NCBI GenBank assembly: GCA_038562555.1 | Contig: JBCFBK010000099.1 | Location: 1 to 6,186, forward strand | Direction of reading: 5' to 3' | Length of the DNA stretch: 6,186 nt | Source of the DNA: JBCFBK01 sp038562555 | Lineage (GTDB): Bacteria > Bacteroidota > Bacteroidia > Bacteroidales > Prolixibacteraceae | Shown here: piece by piece, positions 1 to 6,186 of the stretch | Layout: each line of letters starts with the position of its first letter | Position numbering within the stretch: the first letter of the stretch is position 1 | The notes under the pieces: model-generated | Seen by the model: the letters and a program-made list of their open reading frames with translations, nothing else | Database searches by the model: none | Told to the model about the DNA's origin: nothing | Made by a program: the position numbers and the translations under genes

Positions 1-1190
1 GTTTGCGAACGAAGGGTGGAAAGATTAAACAAGGCAGCCTCTTTTACCACATCGGGAACCGAAGTATTCAGAAATGCGTTGGCAAACCGGATCGTCTGTA
101 TTTCATAATCATCCAGGTTGTCTGCTTCTTTTTCGATCACATTCCAGGCATCGGCGTATTGCGTGGTATAATAGTTACCGACAGTTTGCTCCCCGATCCA
201 GTCTTGGCGGTTCGGGAAATGCCAGGTAATGTAAAATGTGAAGGTTTGTGTTGCATTGGCCGGAATCAATTTTTTCACGGCCAGCGATGCCATTGGGTTG
301 TCATCCAACATTTCGATTTTGTCGGTCAGTATGCCATCATCGCGGAAATCATCCCAAAAATCGAGCGTGGCATTTTCCCAGTCATTACGGGTCGATGAGC
401 GACGATAGGAAACCTGATCACGATCGGGAGTAGTCAGGGCGATGGTGCCCCATGCCGGATCGGCCTGATCAACGCCTTCGCTGGTCATGTAAATCCCTTT
501 CAACTGATTGTTTTCGCGGTAGGCATTAACATTGTTTATCGCACCGAAGGGAATGAAATCGCCTTTCCAGTCACGCCTGACCTTACTCCCGTCCATACCG
601 ATAAAATTCCGCATGGTTCCGCATACGGCAACTTCCATGGATTGATCCGTATTGTTGGTGAGTTCATATTTCAGAATGGCAATCGGAATGCCTGAAGCAC
701 CGCTGTTTCCCGGGATAAACGGATTAAATCCCTTGATTCTGACGGAAACCGGTAACACATCGTCGGTCAGATTAACCTGTCCGAACGGGTATGCTGCATC
801 GAACGAGGCATTGGAAAAGCGTGGCATCCCATGATGATTGACAGGGCGGCCCTCGTAGTGTTGGTATTCGCTGGGATGAAGTGGTCCGATCAATGCCTTG
901 GTCATTGCCTTTTGCCCTTCCGGTTTCACGTACACCGAAAAGAAGGGTGCATTGTTCCCTTTGGTTACGGTACTGAATTTAATTCCGGGACGGTTCATGA
1001 TCTGCCAGTCGCGCAGTTCACCACGTCCGCCCAGCGAAACGGTTCCTGTTCCGATACCTCCTAGTGGTAAAGCTACATTCAATAAATGGTACTGATCGTA
1101 ATGCTTTAATACAGGCCAATTCGTCACTTGCTGAGCAAATGCTGTATAGCTGCTAATTAAGTAGCACATTAAAAGGAGTTTTTGCTTCAT
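1..1190 (-). CDS. GH116 (GBA2-like) beta-glycosidase, N-terminal part, cut by window edge
   Basis: Translating the minus strand from the ATG at 1190-1188 gives 396 codons with no stop before the window edge. Residues 1-19 form a type I signal peptide (KQK, hydrophobic core, then AFA before QQ), so the enzyme is exported to the periplasm or beyond. Residues 41-61 carry the glycine-rich signature LPLGGIGTG...GGRGELRDW typical of GH116 / non-lysosomal glucosylceramidases. YPFGQVNLTDD.LPV at 134-148, FNPFIPGN at 155-162, SGIPIAILKYELTN at 166-179 and WHFPNR at 323-328 also fit the family's N-terminal beta-sandwich. From about residue 355 the helical start of the (alpha/alpha)6 domain appears, ending in VVKEAALFNLSTLRSQ. 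Known family members use a Glu nucleophile and an Asp acid/base further downstream, which lie outside this window. The family cleaves beta-glucosides, beta-xylosides, GlcNAc-beta links or glucosylceramide; the substrate here is unknown. The gene sits 243 bp beyond the small lipoprotein gene and may have its own promoter. Confidence 0.9.
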   Translation of the reverse strand, partial: MKQKLLLMCYLISSYTAFAQQVTNWPVLKHYDQYHLLNVALPLGGIGTGTVSLGGRGELRDWQIMNRPGIKFSTVTKGNNAPFFSVYVKPEGQKAMTKALIGPLHPSEYQHYEGRPVNHHGMPRFSNASFDAAYPFGQVNLTDDVLPVSVRIKGFNPFIPGNSGASGIPIAILKYELTNNTDQSMEVAVCGTMRNFIGMDGSKVRRDWKGDFIPFGAINNVNAYRENNQLKGIYMTSEGVDQADPAWGTIALTTPDRDQVSYRRSSTRNDWENATLDFWDDFRDDGILTDKIEMLDDNPMASLAVKKLIPANATQTFTFYITWHFPNRQDWIGEQTVGNYYTTQYADAWNVIEKEADNLDDYEIQTIRFANAFLNTSVPDVVKEAALFNLSTLRSQ

Positions 1191-1301
1191 TTTGCTAGTT
1201 TATGGATTTTCTTTTGTTTGCGTACAAATGATAATTTTAGCCCTCTGTATTGATCTATAACCTGATTCAAAACCGACAGATCTCAAGCATTACTTGCTGG
1301 A

Positions 1302-1330
1302 GGGCATTCTTTTTACATCAAAGAATGTCC
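1302..1330. repeat. Inverted repeat / hairpin in the GH116 leader
   Basis: GGGCATTCTTT at 1302-1312 pairs with AAAGAATGTCC at 1320-1330 around a 7-nt loop: 10 Watson-Crick pairs plus one G-T pair when read on the plus strand. Read on the minus strand, the direction of the genes, the same position is an A-C mismatch. Further weak pairs extend the plus-strand stem outward to about 1299/1333. No T-run follows on the minus strand, so it is not a classical terminator for the upstream gene. It could be an RNA leader structure or a weak plus-strand terminator. Confidence 0.5.
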
Positions 1331-1362
1331 TTTAAAGCAGTTAATCATTAGTTCTTAAAGGA
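1328..1362. repeat. Second inverted repeat, overlapping the first
   Basis: TCCTTTAA at 1328-1335 is the exact reverse complement of TTAAAGGA at 1355-1362, with a 19-nt spacer that itself contains the palindrome TAAT-C-ATTA. The arm at 1328-1333 is also needed by the 1302-1330 hairpin and its extension, so the two structures cannot both form fully in one RNA. In transcription order on the minus strand this one forms first. An 8-bp repeat in AT-rich DNA may be chance. Confidence 0.4.
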
Positions 1363-1433
1363 ATAGATAATCATCGATAGCACTTTCTTAACTCTGTGTT
1401 GATTATCAGAAAACAAGATGGAGTAAAACTCTT

Positions 1434-2081
1434 TTATTTAATTGTTTTCTGTTGATTCAGTTTTTCTCTCATACGCATTTTTTCGTCAATTATATATAGC
1501 GAATTGCTATCGTTTTCCATTTGGCAATAGCGTTTCAATTTATTAAATGCCGATTCGCCCGTGTGTAACGGGTCGAGAAATTGGGCCAACATTAGGCAAA
1601 TATCTTCATTTATAGCTCTATTTTTATTTTGCCTCAATAGGCGTAAAGCCATATCAACTTTTATTTCGGTCTCTTGTCCGTATGTAACATTCAAATTGGT
1701 GCGTATTGAGTCAATATAATTATCGAAAATCACATGATTGGAATTATTAGAAACATTAAAAACAGGGACCAATGGTGTTGACTTTTCGAAATCGATTTCC
1801 AGCTTTGTAATGCCTTGCTCCGGGTAAATCGTGATTGGTGACCAGAAATGATCATTCCGAATATACAATTGCATCCGTTTTGATGGCACTGGTAATTCGC
1901 TAAATTCAAAATGTCCATTCCTAACCGAGCTGGAATCGAGTCTTGTCTGCCCGCTGTAAAGAAAAATGTCTGTGGCTGGGCAACCCTCAATAAGTCCCTC
2001 CAGTTTTATCGTTTCGTTTTTATGGCAGGACCAGAATCCTATAAGAATAAAAAAAAGAGAGAATCTTCTACTTACATTCAT
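1434..2081 (-). CDS. Small lipoprotein with DUF4369-like domain, no thioredoxin domain
   Basis: The protein has 215 residues. It starts with a basic/hydrophobic signal and a lipobox ending in Cys19 (GFWSC), so it should be a lipid-anchored envelope protein. Residues about 25-105 (IKLEGLIEGCPATDIFLYSG..., then RLDSSSVRNGHFEFSELPVP) show the beta-rich pattern of DUF4369. That domain usually precedes a TlpA/AhpC-type thioredoxin domain in Bacteroidota redox lipoproteins. Residues 110-215 are helical and charged, like the linker of those proteins, but no CxxC thioredoxin motif follows and the gene ends there. It is therefore about half the length of the usual two-domain form: either a stand-alone variant or an old truncation. 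It follows the terminator at 2150-2114, so it is probably transcribed apart from the susD operon. Its role is not known; a link to the PUL is inferred only from position. The ATG at 2081 is the only start that includes the signal. Confidence 0.8.
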   Translation of the reverse strand: MNVSRRFSLFFILIGFWSCHKNETIKLEGLIEGCPATDIFLYSGQTRLDSSSVRNGHFEFSELPVPSKRMQLYIRNDHFWSPITIYPEQGITKLEIDFEKSTPLVPVFNVSNNSNHVIFDNYIDSIRTNLNVTYGQETEIKVDMALRLLRQNKNRAINEDICLMLAQFLDPLHTGESAFNKLKRYCQMENDSNSLYIIDEKMRMREKLNQQKTIK

Positions 2082-2113
2082 TGGATAATTATTTCTAGAA
2101 TCTGATTACTGAG

Positions 2114-2150
2114 AAAATCAGAGCAACCTCAATAGGAAGCTTGCTCTGAT
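2114..2150 (-). terminator. Likely intrinsic terminator of the susC-susD-DUF1735 unit
   Basis: ATCAGAGCAA (2117-2126) and TTGCTCTGAT (2141-2150) form a perfect 10-bp stem. CCT/AGG (2127-2129 with 2134-2136) can add an inner helix closing on a 4-nt loop. Read on the minus strand, the stem runs into TTTT (2117-2114, the first T being the last base of the stem) and then CTC, so the U tract is short. On the plus strand CTAATTTTAT follows, so it could also work in that direction. It lies 64 bp past the stop of the DUF1735 lipoprotein gene and just before the next gene. Confidence 0.75.
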
Positions 2151-2214
2151 CTAATTTTATTCAGGAATTTAAAGAATTACCAAATTTGAGCAACGCTTTA
2201 CTGCACGTATTTTG

Positions 2215-3378
2215 TCATTTCCCATCAATAGGCAGCCAGTATTTGAAACCTTTTGTACGTACTTCATCCCAACTATGAGGTGCCGGATCGCTATAATAAC
2301 GTATGGTGAAATCTTCCTCAATAAATGTCAAAATATCAGGATAATCCTGCCCAATCACATTTTTATAATATAGGGTCAGTGTTTGGGTTTTCGGATCGTA
2401 CTTATTATTGTCAGTAGCTATTTGTGTTGTTGAGTAGTTGAATGTTCGGAAAGGGAAATTTGGATTACCATCAAGAATTGGCTCCAGTGTATACGTTCCA
2501 CTGACCTGATTGTTCAAAGTCAATTTGTTATACATCCATCCAATGCTATGTAATCCATATACTTCAAAACTCCATACGCCGGTGCCCCAAACTATATACT
2601 GATCGGCCAAATCAGGGGTATCGCCCAGCTTGGTCACAAACTTGTACGATCTGTGAATTCCATCTCCAGGAGTATTTTCGGCTCCGTTTCCCTGTAGGCG
2701 AGCCGAATGGTATTTACCCAAAGGAAGCTTCGGAATCGGGAATCCGGACCAATCGACAGTCTTATCGGTACCAACAACCAAACTAGCAACCAAAAATGAA
2801 GTAAAAGTACGGCTGAGAGGCGCACCTTCCGCGCTAGCCACTTTCAGCGGGAATGCATAATTTTTGTATTCTGCAATATCTTCCCGAAGTACTGGGATGG
2901 TAAAAATCAGAGAGGCCGAAGCCAACCCTTTTGGAATAACAACGGAGAACGCTTTGTTTGTCGGGTCGAAAGGGACGTTGGTAGAATATTTTGACGCATC
3001 AGGAATATAACATTCCAGATTCTTGCTCAGGTTTAAGTCAATTAAAGCCTCTTCATCGAAAATCACCTTTACTTCGATATTCTGCGATGCGACCAACGAT
3101 CCACCAATGCCAATCTTGAATTTCACTTTTGTTTCCCCTGGTTCGTTGTTGATTATATATTCCGTATCGTAACTGTCATTAACCACCCTTAGGGTATCCA
3201 CGAATACATATGCGTCAACGCCATAAATATCGCGACTGGCAGCCGACGTTGATTCAGAGTTGATAATATATACTTCCTGCTTGAAAAACTCCTTGTTCTC
3301 GTAGTCAAGCTCGCCACAACCGAAAGCCATTCCGATAAAAAGAATGAGAAACAGATGTTTAGTTAATTTATTTTGCAT
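2215..3378 (-). CDS. SusE-position surface lipoprotein with DUF1735 (BT_3987-like) domain
   Basis: I place the start at the ATG at 3378-3376, giving 387 residues. A frame opening at a TTG eight codons earlier would put YFKNN ahead of the signal and is unlikely. The signal has a lipobox ending FGC with Cys21, followed by GELDYENKE, an acidic stretch of the kind linked to surface export of Bacteroidota lipoproteins. Residues about 30-195 resemble DUF1735: VYIINS near the start, VKFKIGIGGS, then IEVKVIFDEEALI, and VVIPKGLASASLIFTIPV. Residues about 205-387 form a separate beta-rich domain ending SWDEVRTKGFKYWLPIDGK, similar in layout to the C-terminal domains (DUF4361-like) paired with DUF1735; that second assignment is tentative. 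Directly after susD, such proteins usually bind the target glycan at the cell surface. No catalytic domain such as GH18 is visible. The gene follows susD by 36 bp and should share its transcript. Confidence 0.85.
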   Translation of the reverse strand: MQNKLTKHLFLILFIGMAFGCGELDYENKEFFKQEVYIINSESTSAASRDIYGVDAYVFVDTLRVVNDSYDTEYIINNEPGETKVKFKIGIGGSLVASQNIEVKVIFDEEALIDLNLSKNLECYIPDASKYSTNVPFDPTNKAFSVVIPKGLASASLIFTIPVLREDIAEYKNYAFPLKVASAEGAPLSRTFTSFLVASLVVGTDKTVDWSGFPIPKLPLGKYHSARLQGNGAENTPGDGIHRSYKFVTKLGDTPDLADQYIVWGTGVWSFEVYGLHSIGWMYNKLTLNNQVSGTYTLEPILDGNPNFPFRTFNYSTTQIATDNNKYDPKTQTLTLYYKNVIGQDYPDILTFIEEDFTIRYYSDPAPHSWDEVRTKGFKYWLPIDGK

Positions 3379-3414
3379 AGTGTTGTTCTTAAAATATAAC
3401 AATTGCTTTACTTA

Positions 3415-5415
3415 TTACCACCCAGGGTTTTGGACTAATTTACCCCAGTGGTTAGCCACCTCTCCATACGGCAGAGGGAGAAAATAGTTTCTCTTTTTAA
3501 AGATGTAGCCATCCACGGCATAGCGGTCGTAAAAACCACCATCGGTAGATTGAAAATTACAGCCCATAAGTGCTCCACTCATACCAATCGTATTTCCCCA
3601 AGAGTCGCGTTGGAAGTTGTCGGCATCTTTCCAGCGGCGTGAATCGAAGTGACGTTTGCCTCCTTCAAAAGCAAACTCCACAAATCGTTCTTGTTTAATC
3701 CGATTGCGGATTTCATCCTGCGAACCCGATTTATATCCAGGTAATCCGGCACGGAAACGCACCATGTTCAGGTACTTTAAAATGTCGGCATTTCCAGGTT
3801 GTAACTCGTTCAAAGCTTCGGCATAGCCCAAATAGACCTCGGCCAAACGAACAACCGGAAATTGCTTAGCGCTATTACCCCATGAACGGGTATCGTCTTC
3901 GCCAACCCATTTTGAAACACTGTATCCCGTGCGCACCGATGGTCGGTCGGTTTGGATATAGCCGTCAGCAGTTTGGGCACGGTAATCCACATAATAATAT
4001 GGGATGCCGTTATCGTCTTGTTTATAGCCCTTTCCGTGAAAGCCGATGGTAGCATAAAATCGAGCCTCACGATTTAAGCATCGGGCTGGCGGCGCAGGAA
4101 CAGCCTGTCCTTTGAGCCAATTCGTGTGGATTGGCGATAAATCCGAGGCACCATCCCCCAGAACATAGTAACCATCGCTCGTCAGAGCGGGGCCAAGGTC
4201 GTTGTACAACAGGTGATCTTCTTCGGTAATTGTGTTTCCGTTGTTCATAAAAAAAGCATCTACCAATTCCTGCGAAGCGCAGATCTGAGTAATTTGAGTA
4301 GCATCAGATTGCTTGTGTCCACGAGGGAAACCGAGCTGTGTAAGCGCCTGTGTCTGGTTGGCAAAATTAACCTGCCAAATGGCTTCGCAGTTCCAGTAAT
4401 TGCCTTTTTGGGCCGCGAACAGGTTTTTGTATGACTGATATGGGTCAATACCTGCAGGGCCATTGGGCCATAATACATCGTTTCCCTCAAAATCACCCAA
4501 AGGTACAGTTACACCTGCCTCCGCAGGAACGGTAAACAGTTCGTATTGATTCAAATCGATGATGGCTTTATAGGCATCGGCAGCTAGTTTCCATCTGTTT
4601 ACATCGTAAACGGAATTAAAGAAAGGGGTACCCTCCAAAGTTTTAAAATCGAGGTAATCGGTATTCCCATTGACCTGAGGACTGGCGGCGACCAGCAATA
4701 CTCGAGCTTTTACAGCCATGGCTACAGCTTTATTAGGACGTCCAAAATCGCTATTTAGCTGATCTTCAAGATCTGGCAATTGACTGATTATTCCATCCAA
4801 CTCAGTTACAATAAATTTTACACATTCGTCATAGGTTGCACGGGTAGTTGGCAAATCAATTGACGAATAATCGATGGTTTGATCGATAATTACGAAAGGA
4901 CCATATAGCTCCAACATCAGCGAATAATAGTAAGCACGAATAAAATGAACGTCATTTTGATAACCTTCTACCTCGCCTTCAGCCAATTGTCTATCGTTGG
5001 CCTGTCCCGATTTTTCAAGAAAAGTATTGCACACCCGGATAGCTCGATAAAAATATTCCCAGTAATTTAAACCCCATTGGAGATCTGCATCCATTTTCCC
5101 CTGAGCAAAAGCCAGACAGGTATATTGATCACGGCCAGCATAGCCTTCATCTCCTGTGCCTGAAAAAATCCATCCAGACCCCGGGTTTTGTTTGCCATTT
5201 TCCCAATTAATATTAGCCATATTGCTAAAGTGGGGGATAAACCCGAAGCAGGTTGCCCAAGCGGCGCGAATGTCCTTGCGGCTTCCCCAAATTTCGTTTA
5301 AGTGGTTTACCTCTTCAATGTAGGAATCGGAGTCTAAGTATTTGCACGAGGCACTGATCAGCATCCCTCCAAGCAAGATTCCTGCAAATATGATTCTTCT
5401 AATAATCTTTTTCAT
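3415..5415 (-). CDS. susD-like: SusD/RagB-family outer-membrane glycan-binding lipoprotein
   Basis: This 666-residue lipoprotein has lipobox SASC with Cys24 after a KKIIRR-hydrophobic signal. SusD hallmarks are present in order: VHFIRAYYYSLMLELYGPFV (157-175), the helical TPR-like region with a RPNKAVAMAVKARVLLVAASP segment (226-246), NREARFYATIGF (448-459), FPVVRLAEVYLGYAEALNEL (519-538), RAGLPGY and QERFVEFAFEGGKRHFDSRRW (about 555-595), and the terminal FLPLPYGEV...LVQNPGW. It is long for SusD proteins, commonly 480-600 residues, with much of the extra length between about 300 and 450, where binding-site loops usually sit. SusD forms the lid on a SusC barrel and delivers glycan to it. The gene starts 12 bp after the susC stop, with AAGAACA just before the ATG, so it is cotranscribed with susC. 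The sequence does not reveal the ligand. Confidence 0.95.
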   Translation of the reverse strand: MKKIIRRIIFAGILLGGMLISASCKYLDSDSYIEEVNHLNEIWGSRKDIRAAWATCFGFIPHFSNMANINWENGKQNPGSGWIFSGTGDEGYAGRDQYTCLAFAQGKMDADLQWGLNYWEYFYRAIRVCNTFLEKSGQANDRQLAEGEVEGYQNDVHFIRAYYYSLMLELYGPFVIIDQTIDYSSIDLPTTRATYDECVKFIVTELDGIISQLPDLEDQLNSDFGRPNKAVAMAVKARVLLVAASPQVNGNTDYLDFKTLEGTPFFNSVYDVNRWKLAADAYKAIIDLNQYELFTVPAEAGVTVPLGDFEGNDVLWPNGPAGIDPYQSYKNLFAAQKGNYWNCEAIWQVNFANQTQALTQLGFPRGHKQSDATQITQICASQELVDAFFMNNGNTITEEDHLLYNDLGPALTSDGYYVLGDGASDLSPIHTNWLKGQAVPAPPARCLNREARFYATIGFHGKGYKQDDNGIPYYYVDYRAQTADGYIQTDRPSVRTGYSVSKWVGEDDTRSWGNSAKQFPVVRLAEVYLGYAEALNELQPGNADILKYLNMVRFRAGLPGYKSGSQDEIRNRIKQERFVEFAFEGGKRHFDSRRWKDADNFQRDSWGNTIGMSGALMGCNFQSTDGGFYDRYAVDGYIFKKRNYFLPLPYGEVANHWGKLVQNPGW

Positions 5416-5427
5416 TGTTCTTATGAA

Positions 5428-6096
5428 TTAAAGTTTAAATCCCAATTCGATTCCAAAAGTGATGGTTTGCTTTAAGGGGTAAGCATTTGAGTCAGTCAAC
5501 TCCGGATCCCAGTCTTTAAATTTCGAGAAAGTCAGTAGATTATCACCTCTTCCATAAAAATAAATGCTTTTGATTCCAGAGTCTGTATTTTTAGGAATAT
5601 AAGTATAACCAAGTTCGACGTTGGCGAGTCTCAAATAAGATGCCTCACGCAACCAAAAAGTCGATTGCTGATTGTTGTTGCTGTTAAACGTTCCCAGCCC
5701 CAGACGCGGATACTCGGCATTCGGATTTTCAGTAGCTGTTGTACCGGAGTAAGATGCAGGGGTCCAATGATCTTCAACCGCCCTGCGATATATAGCTCCG
5801 CCATTAGTTCCGGAATTGAAAGGGATACGTCCTCCGCCAATAGTACGGAACATATTGCCTTTACCAGCAGCACGCGCCGAAAACGTCCAATTTTTGTATG
5901 ACAAATCAATTGCCAGCGAATAGGTCCATTTGGGAAAAACATTCCCAAGCCAAATACGGTCTTCGCCGCTTATAACTCCATCCCCGTTAATATCCTTGTA
6001 TTTTATATCTCCAGGCATAACTTCGGTCCAGGTTTGTACCGGGCTGTTATCGATTTCTTCCTGATCTTCAAACAAGCCAAGCGCTATATAGTGCCT
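5428..6096 (-). pseudogene. susC-like: C-terminal remnant of SusC/RagA TonB-dependent transporter, 5' part missing
   Basis: Reading in frame from just after a TAG at 6099-6097 gives RHYIALGLFEDQEEIDNSP, PGDIKYKDINGDGVISGEDR, LGNVFPKWTYSLAIDLSYKNW and, at the end, FWLREASYLRLANVELGYTY followed by TITFGIELGFKL. These are standard features of the last roughly 220 residues of a SusC barrel (IALGLF, the calcium-loop-like DINGDG segment, and final strands in the usual order). A complete SusC is about 1000 residues, with signal peptide, carboxypeptidase-like domain, plug and most of the barrel upstream; none of this is visible. The only starts are codons such as TTG at 6075, and a product from there would lack a signal and could not form a barrel. 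Homology ends abruptly at 6096, and all three minus frames contain stops within the next 40 bp, so one frameshift does not explain it. Insertion, rearrangement or misassembly are the options. Confidence 0.85.
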
Positions 6097-6186
6097 CTAA
6101 GAAAACCTACAAATAACAGCTGTTCAACATGTTATTGTTGAAAACTTTCTTGAATCTTTTGGTCTTTTTGTTTGAATATATTGTTC
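6097..6186. other. AT-rich segment abutting the broken susC, possibly the end of a mobile element
   Basis: These 90 bases are about 30% G+C by hand count, lower than the susC remnant beside them, and match no SusC pattern in any frame. Minus-strand stops fall at 6126-6124 (TGA), 6134-6132 (TAA) and 6109-6107 (TAG), with each frame open from there to the window edge. One of these frames could be the tail of a transposase, for example the one ending RKFSTITC, but I recognise no family. The segment contains palindromes AACAGCTGTT (6115-6124) and AACATGTT (6126-6133), and an inverted repeat TTCAACA/TGTTGAA (6123-6129 and 6136-6142). This could be an insertion-sequence end, a recombination site or a misjoined contig end; too little is visible to choose. 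Confidence 0.4.

Larger units (their letters stand above)
1191..1433. other. Intergenic leader region before the GH116 gene
   Basis: This 243-bp AT-rich stretch lies between the stop of the small lipoprotein gene and the ATG of the GH116 gene, both on the minus strand. I see no gene of normal length and no remnant of a thioredoxin domain in the frames read past the lipoprotein stop. It contains two overlapping inverted repeats (1302-1330 and 1328-1362) and a possible 11-codon mini-frame (1348-1313, minus). I found no exact match to the Bacteroidota promoter pattern (TTTG, then TAnnTTTG). A promoter or attenuator for the GH116 gene would be expected here by position only. Confidence 0.6.

Noticed and set aside
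3..1095. Several plus-strand open frames of 60-131 codons
   Set aside because: They lie opposite the GH116 coding sequence, which has clear family motifs on the minus strand; their translations resemble nothing.
1225..1240. Promoter-like TATCATTTG (minus strand) upstream of the GH116 gene
   Set aside because: It has one base too many for the TAnnTTTG pattern, and no convincing upstream -33 element is present at the right spacing.
1191..1433. Continuation of the DUF4369 lipoprotein through its stop into a thioredoxin domain
   Set aside because: Reading past the TAA gives about 20 codons to another stop with no CxxC or TlpA-like pattern, and the shifted frame I read stops even sooner.
3379..3402. 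Eight-codon N-terminal extension of the DUF1735 lipoprotein from a TTG start
   Set aside because: It would place YFKNN before an otherwise normal lipoprotein signal; the ATG at 3378 has the AAGAACA box and gives a standard signal length.
5428..6075. A self-contained 215-residue gene starting at TTG 6075
   Set aside because: SusC similarity continues seven codons upstream of that TTG (RHYIALG), and the product has no signal peptide, so it is a remnant and not a small gene.
6129..6186. Plus-strand frame beginning MLLLKTFLN, open to the window edge
   Set aside because: Only 19 codons are visible, AT-rich DNA readily gives Leu/Phe-rich frames, and no initiation signal is seen.

Overview
The window looks like part of a polysaccharide utilisation locus (PUL) from a member of the Bacteroidota. 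The evidence is an adjacent SusC/SusD pair followed by a SusE-position surface lipoprotein, a DUF4369-type lipoprotein, N-terminal signals of Bacteroidota type, and no clear Shine-Dalgarno sequences. Every gene I can support is on the minus strand, so transcription runs from high to low coordinates. Most plus-strand open frames are shadows of these genes. I cannot fix the genus.

Layout in transcription order. Positions 6186-6097 are an AT-rich stretch with no SusC-like coding in any frame. At about 6096 an unmistakable C-terminal piece of a SusC-family TonB-dependent transporter begins and runs to 5428. An in-frame TAG and stops in all three minus frames lie just upstream, so the transporter gene is broken here. 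Twelve bases later comes an intact, rather long susD-like gene (5415-3415). It is followed by a DUF1735-type outer-membrane lipoprotein gene (3378-2215). A stem-loop with a short T tract (2150-2114) closes this susC-susD-lipoprotein unit. Next is a separate small lipoprotein with a DUF4369-like domain (2081-1434), then a 243-bp gap holding two overlapping, mutually exclusive inverted repeats (1362-1302). Last is the first 396 residues of a secreted glycoside hydrolase family 116 (GBA2-like) enzyme (1190-1). That gene is open to the window edge and stops before the region expected to hold the catalytic acids.

Working together (inference from known Sus systems): the SusD-like and DUF1735 lipoproteins would bind a glycan or glycoconjugate at the cell surface, the SusC barrel would import it, and the GH116 enzyme would remove beta-linked glucose, xylose or a related sugar. 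With SusC cut down to about its last 220 residues, import by this pair should be lost unless another SusC substitutes or the break is an assembly artefact. The most notable points are the SusC breakpoint with its foreign-looking AT-rich flank, the coupling of SusCD with a GH116 enzyme, and the structured leader ahead of the GH116 gene.
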